Origin: UBA8401 sp041665525
Lineage (GTDB): Bacteria; Bacteroidota; Ignavibacteria; UBA10030; UBA8401
DNA: 64,000 bases
Assembly (NCBI GenBank): GCA_041665525.1
Contig: JBAYIS010000013.1
Location: 25,177-89,176 of the forward strand
Reading direction: 5' to 3'
Of the stretch, positions 36,047 through 44,251 are shown piece after piece. Position 1 is the first letter of the stretch. Every line of letters begins with the position of its first letter. Position numbers and translations under genes: made by a program. The notes below the pieces were generated by a model that did no database searches, had not been told where the DNA came from, and worked only from the letters and a program-made list of their open reading frames with translations.

Positions 36047-37543
36047 ATGATCTCTTTTGAAGAATTTAAATTACTTACTGCTAAAGGAAACGTTATTCCT
36101 CTCTTCGATGAGATCCTCGCCGATACGGAGACGCCTGTTTCTGTCTATCTTAAAGTTCGCGGAGAAAGTCCATATTCTTTCCTTTTAGAAAGTATTGACG
36201 GCGGAGAAAAAATCGGGCGGTATTCGTTCATCGGATTCAATCCTTTCAGCAACTTCGTCATCCGCGGTACAACATACGAGATTCAATCACGTCATCCGGA
36301 CGTAACAGTCCTGCCGAACCTTGTAAAAGGAATTCCACATCCGGTTGATGCATTAAAAAAAATATTCTCGCATTATAAAACTGCACTGGTGGACGGACTA
36401 CCGAGACTTGCCAGCGGGGCAATAGGATATTTCGGGTACGAAACAGTACAGCTGATCGAAAATATTCCTTCGGCAAAGGTCGATGAATTGAAATTGGATG
36501 ATTCGCTGTTGATGTTCCTTGATACGTTGTTCGTATTTGACAATGTGAAACGAAAACTGCTGCTCGTTTCGAATGCGTATGTTCCGGAGGGGTCCAGTGA
36601 AGAACGTATAAAGACAGAATATGATACCGCTGCTGAAGAGATCCGAAAGATGCGCCAGATACTGAAAAAATCGGTGCCGGCTGAAATGCAGAAATCGATA
36701 GTCGGTCCGCTAGAACAAGCTGTTTCTAAAAGCGAATACGAATCGATGGTGAAACGTTCTATTGCCTATATCGTGGAAGGGGATGTCTTTCAGGTGCTGC
36801 CTTCACACCGGATGAAAAGGAAGTATGACGGCGACCCATTTGCGATCTACAGGATGCTGAGAGTGATAAATCCATCGCCATATATGTATTATTTTTCGCT
36901 GAACGGACTTTGCATTGCAGGATCTTCACCGGAACTGCTCGTGAGAGTGGAGAACGGGATTGTTGAAACACGGCCTCTCGCCGGAACACGAAAGAGAGGG
37001 TCCACAAGCGAAGAAGACGATGAGCTTGCAAAAGAACTTCTCGCAGATCCAAAGGAGCTAGCTGAACATCTCATGCTAATCGATCTCGGCCGCAATGATA
37101 TCGGCAGGATCAGCGAATACGGTAAAGTGGATGTGACCGAATATATGGTAATTGAAAAATATTCACATGTCATGCATATTGTTTCCAACGTGAAAGGGAA
37201 ATTGAAAAAAGGACTTTCAGCGATCGATGCATTTTTTTCTTGTTTCCCTGCAGGAACTCTCTCTGGTGCACCGAAAATCCGCGCTATGGAGGTCATCGCT
37301 GAATTGGAACCTGTGAAACGGGGTATTTATGGCGGTGCGATTGGGTATCTGGACTTTTCTGGAAATCTCGATTCCTGTATAGCTATCCGGACGACGATCA
37401 TCAAAGACGGATACGCATATTTTCAAGCCGGTGCCGGGGTAGTCTATGATTCCGTCCCCGAACGGGAATACCAGGAAACGCTCATTAAAATGGGTGCGGT
37501 AATACGTGCTGTAGAGGCAACAACTTCAATTGGAAATGTATGA
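36047..37543 (+). CDS. trpE: anthranilate synthase component I
   Basis: Converts chorismate and ammonia to anthranilate, the first step of tryptophan synthesis. The 498 residues have the tryptophan-binding feedback motif FLLES in the N-terminal half, and the chorismate-binding domain with GDVFQVLPSHR, NPSPYMYYF, PLAGTRKRG and FPAGTLSGAPKIRAMEVI. The feedback motif and the neighbouring glutaminase favour TrpE over PabB. The glutaminase gene overlaps by four bases. No other trp gene is in the window. Confidence 0.93.
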   Translation: MISFEEFKLLTAKGNVIPLFDEILADTETPVSVYLKVRGESPYSFLLESIDGGEKIGRYSFIGFNPFSNFVIRGTTYEIQSRHPDVTVLPNLVKGIPHPVDALKKIFSHYKTALVDGLPRLASGAIGYFGYETVQLIENIPSAKVDELKLDDSLLMFLDTLFVFDNVKRKLLLVSNAYVPEGSSEERIKTEYDTAAEEIRKMRQILKKSVPAEMQKSIVGPLEQAVSKSEYESMVKRSIAYIVEGDVFQVLPSHRMKRKYDGDPFAIYRMLRVINPSPYMYYFSLNGLCIAGSSPELLVRVENGIVETRPLAGTRKRGSTSEEDDELAKELLADPKELAEHLMLIDLGRNDIGRISEYGKVDVTEYMVIEKYSHVMHIVSNVKGKLKKGLSAIDAFFSCFPAGTLSGAPKIRAMEVIAELEPVKRGIYGGAIGYLDFSGNLDSCIAIRTTIIKDGYAYFQAGAGVVYDSVPEREYQETLIKMGAVIRAVEATTSIGNV

Positions 37544-38109
37544 TTCTTATAATCGATAATTACGACTCGTTTACGTACAATCTCGTTCAGTACCTTGGCG
37601 AGATGAATGTGGAAGTACATATCGTCCGCAACGACAAGATAACACTGGATGAGATCAGGTCATTGTCACCGGACGGTATCGTGATTTCGCCGGGGCCATG
37701 CACGCCAAAAGAAGCGGGTGTTTCTGTTCCTTTGATCAAAGAATTCTTTTCATCAATCCCGATCCTGGGTGTCTGCCTCGGCCATCAGTCCATTGGCGAA
37801 GCGTTCGGCGGTGATGTAATCAAAGCACCGAGTGTTGTTCACGGAAAAACATCGGAAGTACTGCACAAAGGGAAAGGGATTTTTACATCAGTTCCGGACA
37901 GATTCCTGGCTGCACGATATCATTCACTGGTGATTGATCCGCGAACAATGCCCGAAGTGCTCGAAGTGACGGCAACAACGGCAGACGGTGTAGTGATGGG
38001 AGTCCAACATAAGCACTTTCCGGTATTCGGAGTGCAATTTCATCCTGAATCGATTGCGACACAGTACGGGAAAGTGTTGTTGCAAAATTTCATTAAAAAG
38101 AATTATTAG
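37540..38109 (+). CDS. trpG: anthranilate synthase component II (glutaminase)
   Basis: A 189-residue class I glutamine amidotransferase that feeds ammonia to TrpE. It has the oxyanion segment ISPGPCTPKEAG, the nucleophile C79 in GVCLGHQSIGEAFGG and the catalytic pair in FHPESIATQ. The ATG overlaps the trpE stop. Such subunits often serve aminodeoxychorismate synthase as well, since many genomes have only one copy. Confidence 0.93.
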   Translation: MILIIDNYDSFTYNLVQYLGEMNVEVHIVRNDKITLDEIRSLSPDGIVISPGPCTPKEAGVSVPLIKEFFSSIPILGVCLGHQSIGEAFGGDVIKAPSVVHGKTSEVLHKGKGIFTSVPDRFLAARYHSLVIDPRTMPEVLEVTATTADGVVMGVQHKHFPVFGVQFHPESIATQYGKVLLQNFIKKNY

Positions 38110-38114
38110 ACAAT

Positions 38115-39857
38115 ATGGATAAGTCACAGATTTCAGAAATTCTAGATGAAGTTGGGACGTTGCTTGAACTGAAAGGGGAAAACCCGTTCAAGAGCAGGGC
38201 ATTTCACAATGCAGCTCGTCTGCTCTCCGGTGTGACTGAGGATATTAACGTTCTGGTGGAAAGCGGTAACATCCGATCTATTAAAGGGATCGGCGAAAGC
38301 ACTGCAAAGATTATTTCAGATCTTGCACTGACAGGAAAATCGCCTGATCATGAGAGTTTGAAGAAAGGATTTCCACCCGGTATTTTTGATATGATGAAGA
38401 TACAGGGTTTGGGACCGAAAAAAGTGGCCTTCCTATATAAAAAGATTAAGATCTCATCTGTCGCCGATCTGGAAAAAGCTGCAAAAGCCGGGAAGCTGGA
38501 GAAACTGGAGGGCTTCGGCAAGAAAACAGAAGAGAACATCTTGTTGGGAATCGAACAACTCCGAAAACATTCCTCAAAATTTCATGTTAATGTGGCAGAA
38601 CAAGCTGCACATACAATCTTTGATGTTGTTAAATCAAACAACGGAACAATCCGTGCGGAAATTGCTGGAAGTCTTCGTCGTCGAAAGGAAACGATCGGTG
38701 ATATAGATATCGTCGTCAGCGCGAAAGCAAAAGATGTAAAATCGATCATGAAATCCTTCGTTGAACATCCGAGCGTTGAACGGATCACCGGTGAAGGAGA
38801 AACGAAATCGAGTGTGGTGCTGCAGTCCGGGATCAATTGTGATCTGCGTGTAGTCGATGATAAAGAATTTCCTTTCGCACTAAATTATTTCACCGGCAGC
38901 AAGGAACATAATGTCCGGATCCGTTCACTCGCGAGAGATCATGGATGGACACTCAATGAATATGCATTAACGAGTTTAGAAGAGGGAAAGAAAGGCTCAA
39001 AGACAAAAAAGATTCCATTCTGTTCAACGGAAGCGGATATCTATAAGTCAGTCGGTCTTGCGTATATTGAACCAGAACTTCGTGAGGATATGGGTGAGAT
39101 TGAAGCAGCGGCATCCGGTAAACTGCCGGACTTGGTAACGTACGAGGATATACGCGGGACATTTCATTGTCACACGAACTATAGTGATGGCCATAATACG
39201 GTCGCAGAAATGGCAGCCGGTGCTCAAAAACTTGGCTGGGAATATCTCGGTATTGCCGATCACAGCAAAGTTGCCGCCTATGCGAATGGACTGTCTGAGG
39301 AGCGTGTAAAGAAGCAACACAAGGAAATTGACGCTCTTAATGATTCTTATAAAGGTTTTAGACTCTTTAAAGGTACTGAAGTCGATATTCTCACTAATGG
39401 AGATCTTGATTTCAGTGACAAAGTCTTATCGTCATTTGATTATGTCGTAGCATCGGTCCACAGCAATTTCAAAATGTCTGAAGCAGATATGACCAAACGA
39501 ATTTTGAAGGCGCTGAAGAACAAGCATGTGACCATTTTGGGACATCTCACCGGAAGATTGCTGTTGGAGCGGGACGGGTATCAGTTAAACCAGACTGAGA
39601 TCATAAATGCTGCAGCAGACCACGGGAAGATCATCGAGATTAATGCTCATCCTATGCGACTGGATCTGGACTGGAGAATGGTGCGATATGCCATCAGCAA
39701 GGGAGTTTTGATAGCGGTAAATCCAGATTCACATGTTGTTTCTGGATTGACCGACGTACGGTATGGAGTTGGGATTGCAAGAAAAGGGTGGTGCGAGAAG
39801 AAAAATATTTTGAATACAAGAACCGCGAAACAAATTGAGAATTATCTGAAGACTTGA
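38115..39857 (+). CDS. polX: DNA polymerase X family protein with PHP domain
   Basis: Bacterial/archaeal family X repair polymerase, 580 residues. Domains: an N-terminal 8-kDa-like region with helix-hairpin-helix motifs (SIKGIGESTAKII, IQGLGPKKVAFLY), a nucleotidyltransferase palm with GSLRRRKETIGDIDIVVSA (the catalytic aspartates in DID), and a C-terminal PHP phosphoesterase domain (FHCHTNYSDGHNT, ADHSKVA, VASVHSNF, INAHPMRLD) with metal-binding histidines. It works in base excision repair and has 3'-5' nuclease activity in known members. It is the last plus-strand gene before the strand switch at 39.9 kb. Confidence 0.94.
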   Translation: MDKSQISEILDEVGTLLELKGENPFKSRAFHNAARLLSGVTEDINVLVESGNIRSIKGIGESTAKIISDLALTGKSPDHESLKKGFPPGIFDMMKIQGLGPKKVAFLYKKIKISSVADLEKAAKAGKLEKLEGFGKKTEENILLGIEQLRKHSSKFHVNVAEQAAHTIFDVVKSNNGTIRAEIAGSLRRRKETIGDIDIVVSAKAKDVKSIMKSFVEHPSVERITGEGETKSSVVLQSGINCDLRVVDDKEFPFALNYFTGSKEHNVRIRSLARDHGWTLNEYALTSLEEGKKGSKTKKIPFCSTEADIYKSVGLAYIEPELREDMGEIEAAASGKLPDLVTYEDIRGTFHCHTNYSDGHNTVAEMAAGAQKLGWEYLGIADHSKVAAYANGLSEERVKKQHKEIDALNDSYKGFRLFKGTEVDILTNGDLDFSDKVLSSFDYVVASVHSNFKMSEADMTKRILKALKNKHVTILGHLTGRLLLERDGYQLNQTEIINAAADHGKIIEINAHPMRLDLDWRMVRYAISKGVLIAVNPDSHVVSGLTDVRYGVGIARKGWCEKKNILNTRTAKQIENYLKT

Positions 39858-39954
39858 GAGATATTTTTATTAGTAATTGTTAACTTAACATAATCCTTAT
39901 TATATCTATATGTAGTATGTTAAATAGGTATATTTCAGCAGATTCGAACTTTCT

Positions 39955-40785
39955 CTATACTAAATCGATTTCCCCTGTGAAAGTCATGATTGCATTTCCT
40001 TTTAGGTGAACATCGAAAAATGAATTCTCTTTTCGCTGGAATGATATTTCCAAAAGTTCACCACTTCTAACCTTTACTTTTACAGGACTTTGCATTTCGT
40101 ATTTAATTGCACTGAGCAAAGCGCTTGCCACCGAACCTGTCCCGCAAGCCAAAGTTTCCTCTTCAACTCCTCGCTCATATGTTCTTATATCTATCGAGTT
40201 AGGGGCACTCTTAGAAATAAAATTCACGTTGGTTCCCTTCGGCTGATACAAATTATGATACCGAACGGTTCTACCAATTGTAAATACATCGGTAGTTTCC
40301 AATGTTCCTAAATTATGATTTTCGTCTAAGAATACCATGCAGTGATCTGTTCCGGTATTTAGATAATTTCCTTGAATGGTCTGTCCAGCGACAACAATTT
40401 GTTGATTTTGGATAAGATCAAAAGGGTTTTTCATTTTAAGATCATACACTGTATTGTCAATCCGTTTTGCTGCATAAATATAGTCCAAGGCTTCAAAATT
40501 GAAGTGTTCCTTAGAGACTATGCCCATATCAAAGGCATATTTCGCAATACACCGACCGCCATTTCCGCACATTCCGGCATCTGTTCCATCCGCATTGTAA
40601 TATTTCATCAAAAAATCAGCTTTAGAACTGATTTCTAATAATAAAAGACCATCTGCACCAATACCAAATCTTCTGTCGCACACCTTTACCGCAAATGCAT
40701 GCGGATCTGAAATAATAGAATTTCTATTGTCCACCACAACAAAATCGTTACCCGCACCGCTCATTTTTGTGAATGAAATTTTCAT
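39955..40785 (-). CDS. dapF: diaminopimelate epimerase
   Basis: Interconverts LL- and meso-diaminopimelate for lysine and peptidoglycan synthesis. The 276 residues start MKISFTKMSGAGNDFVVVDN and contain both catalytic cysteines, in MCGNGGRC and ETLACGTGSVA. It lies downstream of the tmRNA gene on the minus strand and converges on polX; the 97-base A+T-rich gap between them shows no clear hairpin. Length is normal. Confidence 0.95.
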   Translation of the reverse strand: MKISFTKMSGAGNDFVVVDNRNSIISDPHAFAVKVCDRRFGIGADGLLLLEISSKADFLMKYYNADGTDAGMCGNGGRCIAKYAFDMGIVSKEHFNFEALDYIYAAKRIDNTVYDLKMKNPFDLIQNQQIVVAGQTIQGNYLNTGTDHCMVFLDENHNLGTLETTDVFTIGRTVRYHNLYQPKGTNVNFISKSAPNSIDIRTYERGVEEETLACGTGSVASALLSAIKYEMQSPVKVKVRSGELLEISFQRKENSFFDVHLKGNAIMTFTGEIDLV

Positions 40786-40805
40786 AGAATCGCCTCAAAA
40801 TAAAT

Positions 40806-40830
40806 CTGCCAAGTTATTGAAACTTGGCAG
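40806..40830 (-). terminator. hairpin terminator after tmRNA
   Basis: CTGCCAAGTT (40806-40815) and AACTTGGCAG (40821-40830) form a perfect ten-pair stem. Read on the minus strand it is followed by ATTTATTTT, a weak U-rich tract. It lies 26 bases beyond the tmRNA 3' end and before dapF. Confidence 0.75.
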
Positions 40831-40856
40831 GTTAATATCTCAATTGTAAAACTTTG

Positions 40857-41216
40857 TGGAGGTGCGGGGATTCGAACCCCGGTCCGAAGTGAAAACCAAT
40901 AAACCGTCTACATACATAGTCCGACAGAAAGCCTTGATCCCGGACTCTTGGTCGAACTCAAAACATCCGGGACGCAGCAAAGGGTTTGAAAGCTCATTAA
41001 TGCTACCTTTGCAAGTGCACTAACTATCCTGACTGAGTCGACGCCGTTACAGAACCATCAGGAGAGCTCTGTATTGGCGCTCGTGGCTAATTAAGCGGCG
41101 AGTGCGTAACCGTAGTTATCTGCATTTATTGTTTTGCCCTGAGATTAACGTGCAGAAAGGCGTGCACGGTATGCTGATCTATCCATTCCCGACCCCGTCG
41201 AAACCAAAACACCCCC
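40857..41216 (-). ncRNA. ssrA: transfer-messenger RNA (tmRNA)
   Basis: Rescues stalled ribosomes. Read on the minus strand, the 5' end GGGGGTG (41216-41210) pairs with the 3' end CACCTCC (40864-40858) as a seven-pair acceptor stem, followed by the D-like segment GGTTTCGACGGGG and, at the other end, the T arm GGGGTTCGAATCCCCG. The reading frame at 41123-41091 encodes ADNYGYALAA and stops with TAA. The 3' CCA is not encoded (discriminator A then CAA). TATATA at 41225-41230 lies eight bases before the 5' end and is a likely -10 element. Length 360 is typical. Confidence 0.95.
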
Positions 41217-41234
41217 CCTTTGGATATATACAAG

Positions 41235-42092
41235 TTACAAATCAGAATTGAGAGTATCAATGAATTGTCGGACTGTTTCTATTCGTTCCTTTTCCTGCCG
41301 TCTTTCGAGCATAAGGATGAGATTCCGCAGCATTCGCTCAAGAATCTGCTGATTTGAAACCGGTTTCAGGTATTCTTCAGTGAAATTATACCCCAGATTC
41401 TTGACGATTTCTTGACAATCCGCAGGTGACAATGTCTTTCCACCGTTGAACGGGTCAAAATAGACATGTGTATTGCCAAAGGAGAATCTCATAACAAAGT
41501 GACCAGGTAATCCGATGCCGTTCATCGGTAAATTTATTCTTTTCCCTACCAGTAAATAAACGGCGCTAATGGTGATTGGAATGCCAATCTTCGTTTCAAG
41601 AACCCGGTTAAGATAATGATTCTCTTCGCTGTAATAGTCGTTTTTATTTCCCGTAAAACCTTTTTCTTCGACAAAGAATTTTATGACACGGTGGAAGATC
41701 TCTGTTTCATCATTGACCGAGGTCAGTTTCTCTTTCAGTTCAGCAGCATAAGCATTCAGCTGCTCGGTATATTGCTTTGGGTCGAGAGTGGTATAACGGT
41801 ACTTTGCGATCAGGAACATCCCCACTTCAAGATCAATATCACCCTGAGTTTTCCGTTTCAGCGCGCGAAATTGTTCTTTGATTGTTGACCGTAAGATCAA
41901 TTCCCGAACCTCATTGAATCGCTGTGCCGCTATTCCAGTATTTTCATCTAACAATGGGATGTATCCCAGTGCATTTTCGCTGTACATGAGCAACCGTTCT
42001 CTTGCAGTGACATAGATCGATTCTTCCTCGTCATCCAACAACGAAACGAGCGATTTGATTTCGACGATCTCCTTCTCAGTCAATGCATTCAT
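41235..42092 (-). CDS. SirB1-like transglutaminase-fold protein
   Basis: A 285-residue protein of the SirB1/UPF0162 group. The central region FVEEKGFTGNKNDYYSEENH, with LNRVLETKIGIPITISAVYL and GIGLPGHFVMRF, is the standard signature of this transglutaminase-like domain. It lacks a clear catalytic cysteine at the classical place, and family members have no proven enzymatic activity. It starts inside the end of the LOG gene (four-base overlap) and ends 18 bases before the tmRNA 5' end, so the tmRNA promoter lies in or beside its last codons. Confidence 0.82.
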   Translation of the reverse strand: MNALTEKEIVEIKSLVSLLDDEEESIYVTARERLLMYSENALGYIPLLDENTGIAAQRFNEVRELILRSTIKEQFRALKRKTQGDIDLEVGMFLIAKYRYTTLDPKQYTEQLNAYAAELKEKLTSVNDETEIFHRVIKFFVEEKGFTGNKNDYYSEENHYLNRVLETKIGIPITISAVYLLVGKRINLPMNGIGLPGHFVMRFSFGNTHVYFDPFNGGKTLSPADCQEIVKNLGYNFTEEYLKPVSNQQILERMLRNLILMLERRQEKERIETVRQFIDTLNSDL

Positions 42093-42925
42093 CGGAACTC
42101 AGCATAGTTTTTCAAGACACCATCTTTCAGTATTGCAAACGCTTCTTTGGGAGTATCGGCAAAAGAGAATAATTCCATATCGTTCGGACTGATCATTCCG
42201 TATTTTACCAATGCTTTGAAATCGATGATCTTATTCCAAAAATTAGTACCGTACAGGATCACGGTCATTTTCTTCCCGACTTTCTTCGTCTGTAACAATG
42301 TCAATAACTCGAAAAATTCATCCAGAGTTCCAAAACCGCCCGGGAATGCGACCAGCGCCTTGCCCAGAAACATGAACCACAGTTTCCGCATGAAGAAATA
42401 ATGGAACTCCATATTGAATTTCGGAGTGATAAACGGATTGGGATATTGTTCGAACGGCAGGCTGATGTTCAATCCGATCGACTCTCCTTTTGCTAAAAGC
42501 GCTCCTTTGTTTGCCGCTTCCATGATCCCCGGTCCGCCGCCGCTGCACACCAGAAGACGGTTCTTCGTTTTTAATTTAGTGGACCAGGAAGTGATGAGAC
42601 GGGACAATTCCGTTGCATCCTCATAGTACCGGGACATTTCAACGGCGACTTCCGCCTGCAACAACTTTTCATGGTACTTTTTCGAGTGGATGTTTTTTTT
42701 GCTGCCGTTTTTTGCCAATTCACGCAGATGCTTAATCGTTTCGCTTCTCGGTTTGATCCGTGCCGATCCGAAAAAGACAATTGTGTCCTTCACATTATAA
42801 TAATTGAACCTGCTTAATGGTTCCAGGAATTCCGAGAGAATGCGAAGTGGCCGGGCATCCCTGCTTGCCAAAAATCCGGCGTTTTTATATGCCTTCGGTG
42901 CTTTTTGCAGTTTAAATTTTTTCAT
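42089..42925 (-). CDS. LOG-family nucleotide phosphoribohydrolase-like protein
   Basis: A 278-residue protein of the LOG (Lonely Guy) family, once mislabelled lysine decarboxylase. Key motifs are CSGGGPGIMEAANKGA and PGGFGTLDEFFELLTLLQT, which bind the nucleotide phosphate. Known members release free base from nucleoside monophosphates (cytokinin activation in plants, AMP hydrolysis in bacteria, as for PpnN). It overlaps genes on both sides by four bases. The exact nucleotide used cannot be read from the sequence. Confidence 0.85.
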   Translation of the reverse strand: MKKFKLQKAPKAYKNAGFLASRDARPLRILSEFLEPLSRFNYYNVKDTIVFFGSARIKPRSETIKHLRELAKNGSKKNIHSKKYHEKLLQAEVAVEMSRYYEDATELSRLITSWSTKLKTKNRLLVCSGGGPGIMEAANKGALLAKGESIGLNISLPFEQYPNPFITPKFNMEFHYFFMRKLWFMFLGKALVAFPGGFGTLDEFFELLTLLQTKKVGKKMTVILYGTNFWNKIIDFKALVKYGMISPNDMELFSFADTPKEAFAILKDGVLKNYAEFR

Positions 42926-43416
42926 GCGGTAATAAGTTTTTTCGAGATCTGTTGCAATAATTGTTCAAGAAATCGTTGGTCGGTTGAGTCAAAACTGTTA
43001 TACTCATGACTATCCACATCAAGTACTCCGACGACCGTTGATTGGTGATGGAAAGGAACTACGATCTCGGACCTGGAATCGCCGTCGCAGAAAATATGTC
43101 CCGGAAATTGATTTACATCCGGGACGATGACCGTTTCATCGTTCGTGAAAGCAGTGCCGCAGACCCCTTTGTCAAACGCGATTCTGGTACAGGCAATCTT
43201 TCCCTGAAATGGACCAAGCACTAATTCCTGTTTTATCGGATCAATCAAATAGAAACCAACCCAGGAATAATATGAAAAGGTCTGTTTGAGCGCCGCAACA
43301 GTGTTTGCCATATTTGCGACTGCATTCGGTTCATCGCTTACAACGGAAATGATCTGCGGCAGCAATTGAGTATACAGATCCTGTTTTGTTCCTATACCAG
43401 TTTTAATTTCTTCCAT
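42922..43416 (-). CDS. msrC: free methionine-(R)-sulfoxide reductase
   Basis: A 164-residue GAF-domain enzyme that reduces free methionine-R-sulfoxide. All three family cysteines are visible: ACTRI, GVCGTA and IFCDGDSRSEIVVP, with the GPFQGKIAC and VPDVNQFPGH context. I chose ATG 43416 (MEEIKTGIGTKQ) to match the family length near 160; the open frame extends 17 codons further upstream, into ygfZ. It overlaps ygfZ by 14 bases and the LOG gene by four. Confidence 0.9.
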   Translation of the reverse strand: MEEIKTGIGTKQDLYTQLLPQIISVVSDEPNAVANMANTVAALKQTFSYYSWVGFYLIDPIKQELVLGPFQGKIACTRIAFDKGVCGTAFTNDETVIVPDVNQFPGHIFCDGDSRSEIVVPFHHQSTVVGVLDVDSHEYNSFDSTDQRFLEQLLQQISKKLITA

Positions 43417-44251
43417 ACGCTCGATTTTGAAAAACATAATCAACATTGACTGCAGTGCGAGTATCACCGGCGAACAACTTTTGTTGCACCATTGTGTATT
43501 TAACGCGGAGAACCGCTAATCCTATAGAACCTGTTTCCGTATGTGCAACACTGGTGATTTTTCCGGCTTCTGCTCCGTTCTCGTCACGAAGTATTTCCTG
43601 CTCGAAAATTTTTTGAGGAGATGAAATCCTGCACAATGACCGTTGGATCTTTTTGTATGTATCGAGCCTGGCAATCACCTCTTGTCCAATATAACAACCT
43701 TTGGTAAAACTGATCCAATCCCATAAATTTAGTTCAAGCGGATTATATTCTTGAACGAGTTCCTTCTTCGTCAGCGGGATGCCATGGTCGATCCGCCATC
43801 GGTCGAAGTGAATTCCTTGTTCAATAGTCGTCCCATTGTTGTACAGTATTTCAACGGAGACGCTTCTGCCAAAGAAGTCCGTTTGTATTGGAGATGATAT
43901 TTGATCAAAATGGAAAAATACGGAGCATGCTGTAGAGAGATCTTCCAGAACAATATCCTCCATGATGATATACTTGTTCAGGAAAGAGAGCACTTCTTTC
44001 ACCATCCCTTTGCTGACGATTAGGAGAATATGATCGCCGGAATGGTGAGCCCACAACATATCCAGAATACGGCCTTTATCGGTCACGAAAAGTGTTTTTT
44101 GGATTTTTCCTTCCGAAAAGTTCTCGAAGTCATTTGTCGATATTCTCTGCAGAAAATCGACGGACTCCGCTCCCGACATTTTGATGATATCAAACGGGAT
44201 CGGCCAGATTTTTACCGGCACATCATCGATATGTTGTGAAACATTGATCAT
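43403..44251 (-). CDS. ygfZ: folate-binding protein YgfZ
   Basis: A 282-residue GcvT-fold protein with the YgfZ/CAF17 signature KGCYIGQEVIARLDTYKK, including its conserved cysteine. YgfZ uses tetrahydrofolate to support assembly or repair of certain iron-sulfur enzymes (for example MiaB). The T-protein-like N-terminal half (RISTNDFENFSEGKIQKTLF) is as expected. It overlaps purL by one base. Confidence 0.9.
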   Translation of the reverse strand: MINVSQHIDDVPVKIWPIPFDIIKMSGAESVDFLQRISTNDFENFSEGKIQKTLFVTDKGRILDMLWAHHSGDHILLIVSKGMVKEVLSFLNKYIIMEDIVLEDLSTACSVFFHFDQISSPIQTDFFGRSVSVEILYNNGTTIEQGIHFDRWRIDHGIPLTKKELVQEYNPLELNLWDWISFTKGCYIGQEVIARLDTYKKIQRSLCRISSPQKIFEQEILRDENGAEAGKITSVAHTETGSIGLAVLRVKYTMVQQKLFAGDTRTAVNVDYVFQNRAYGRN

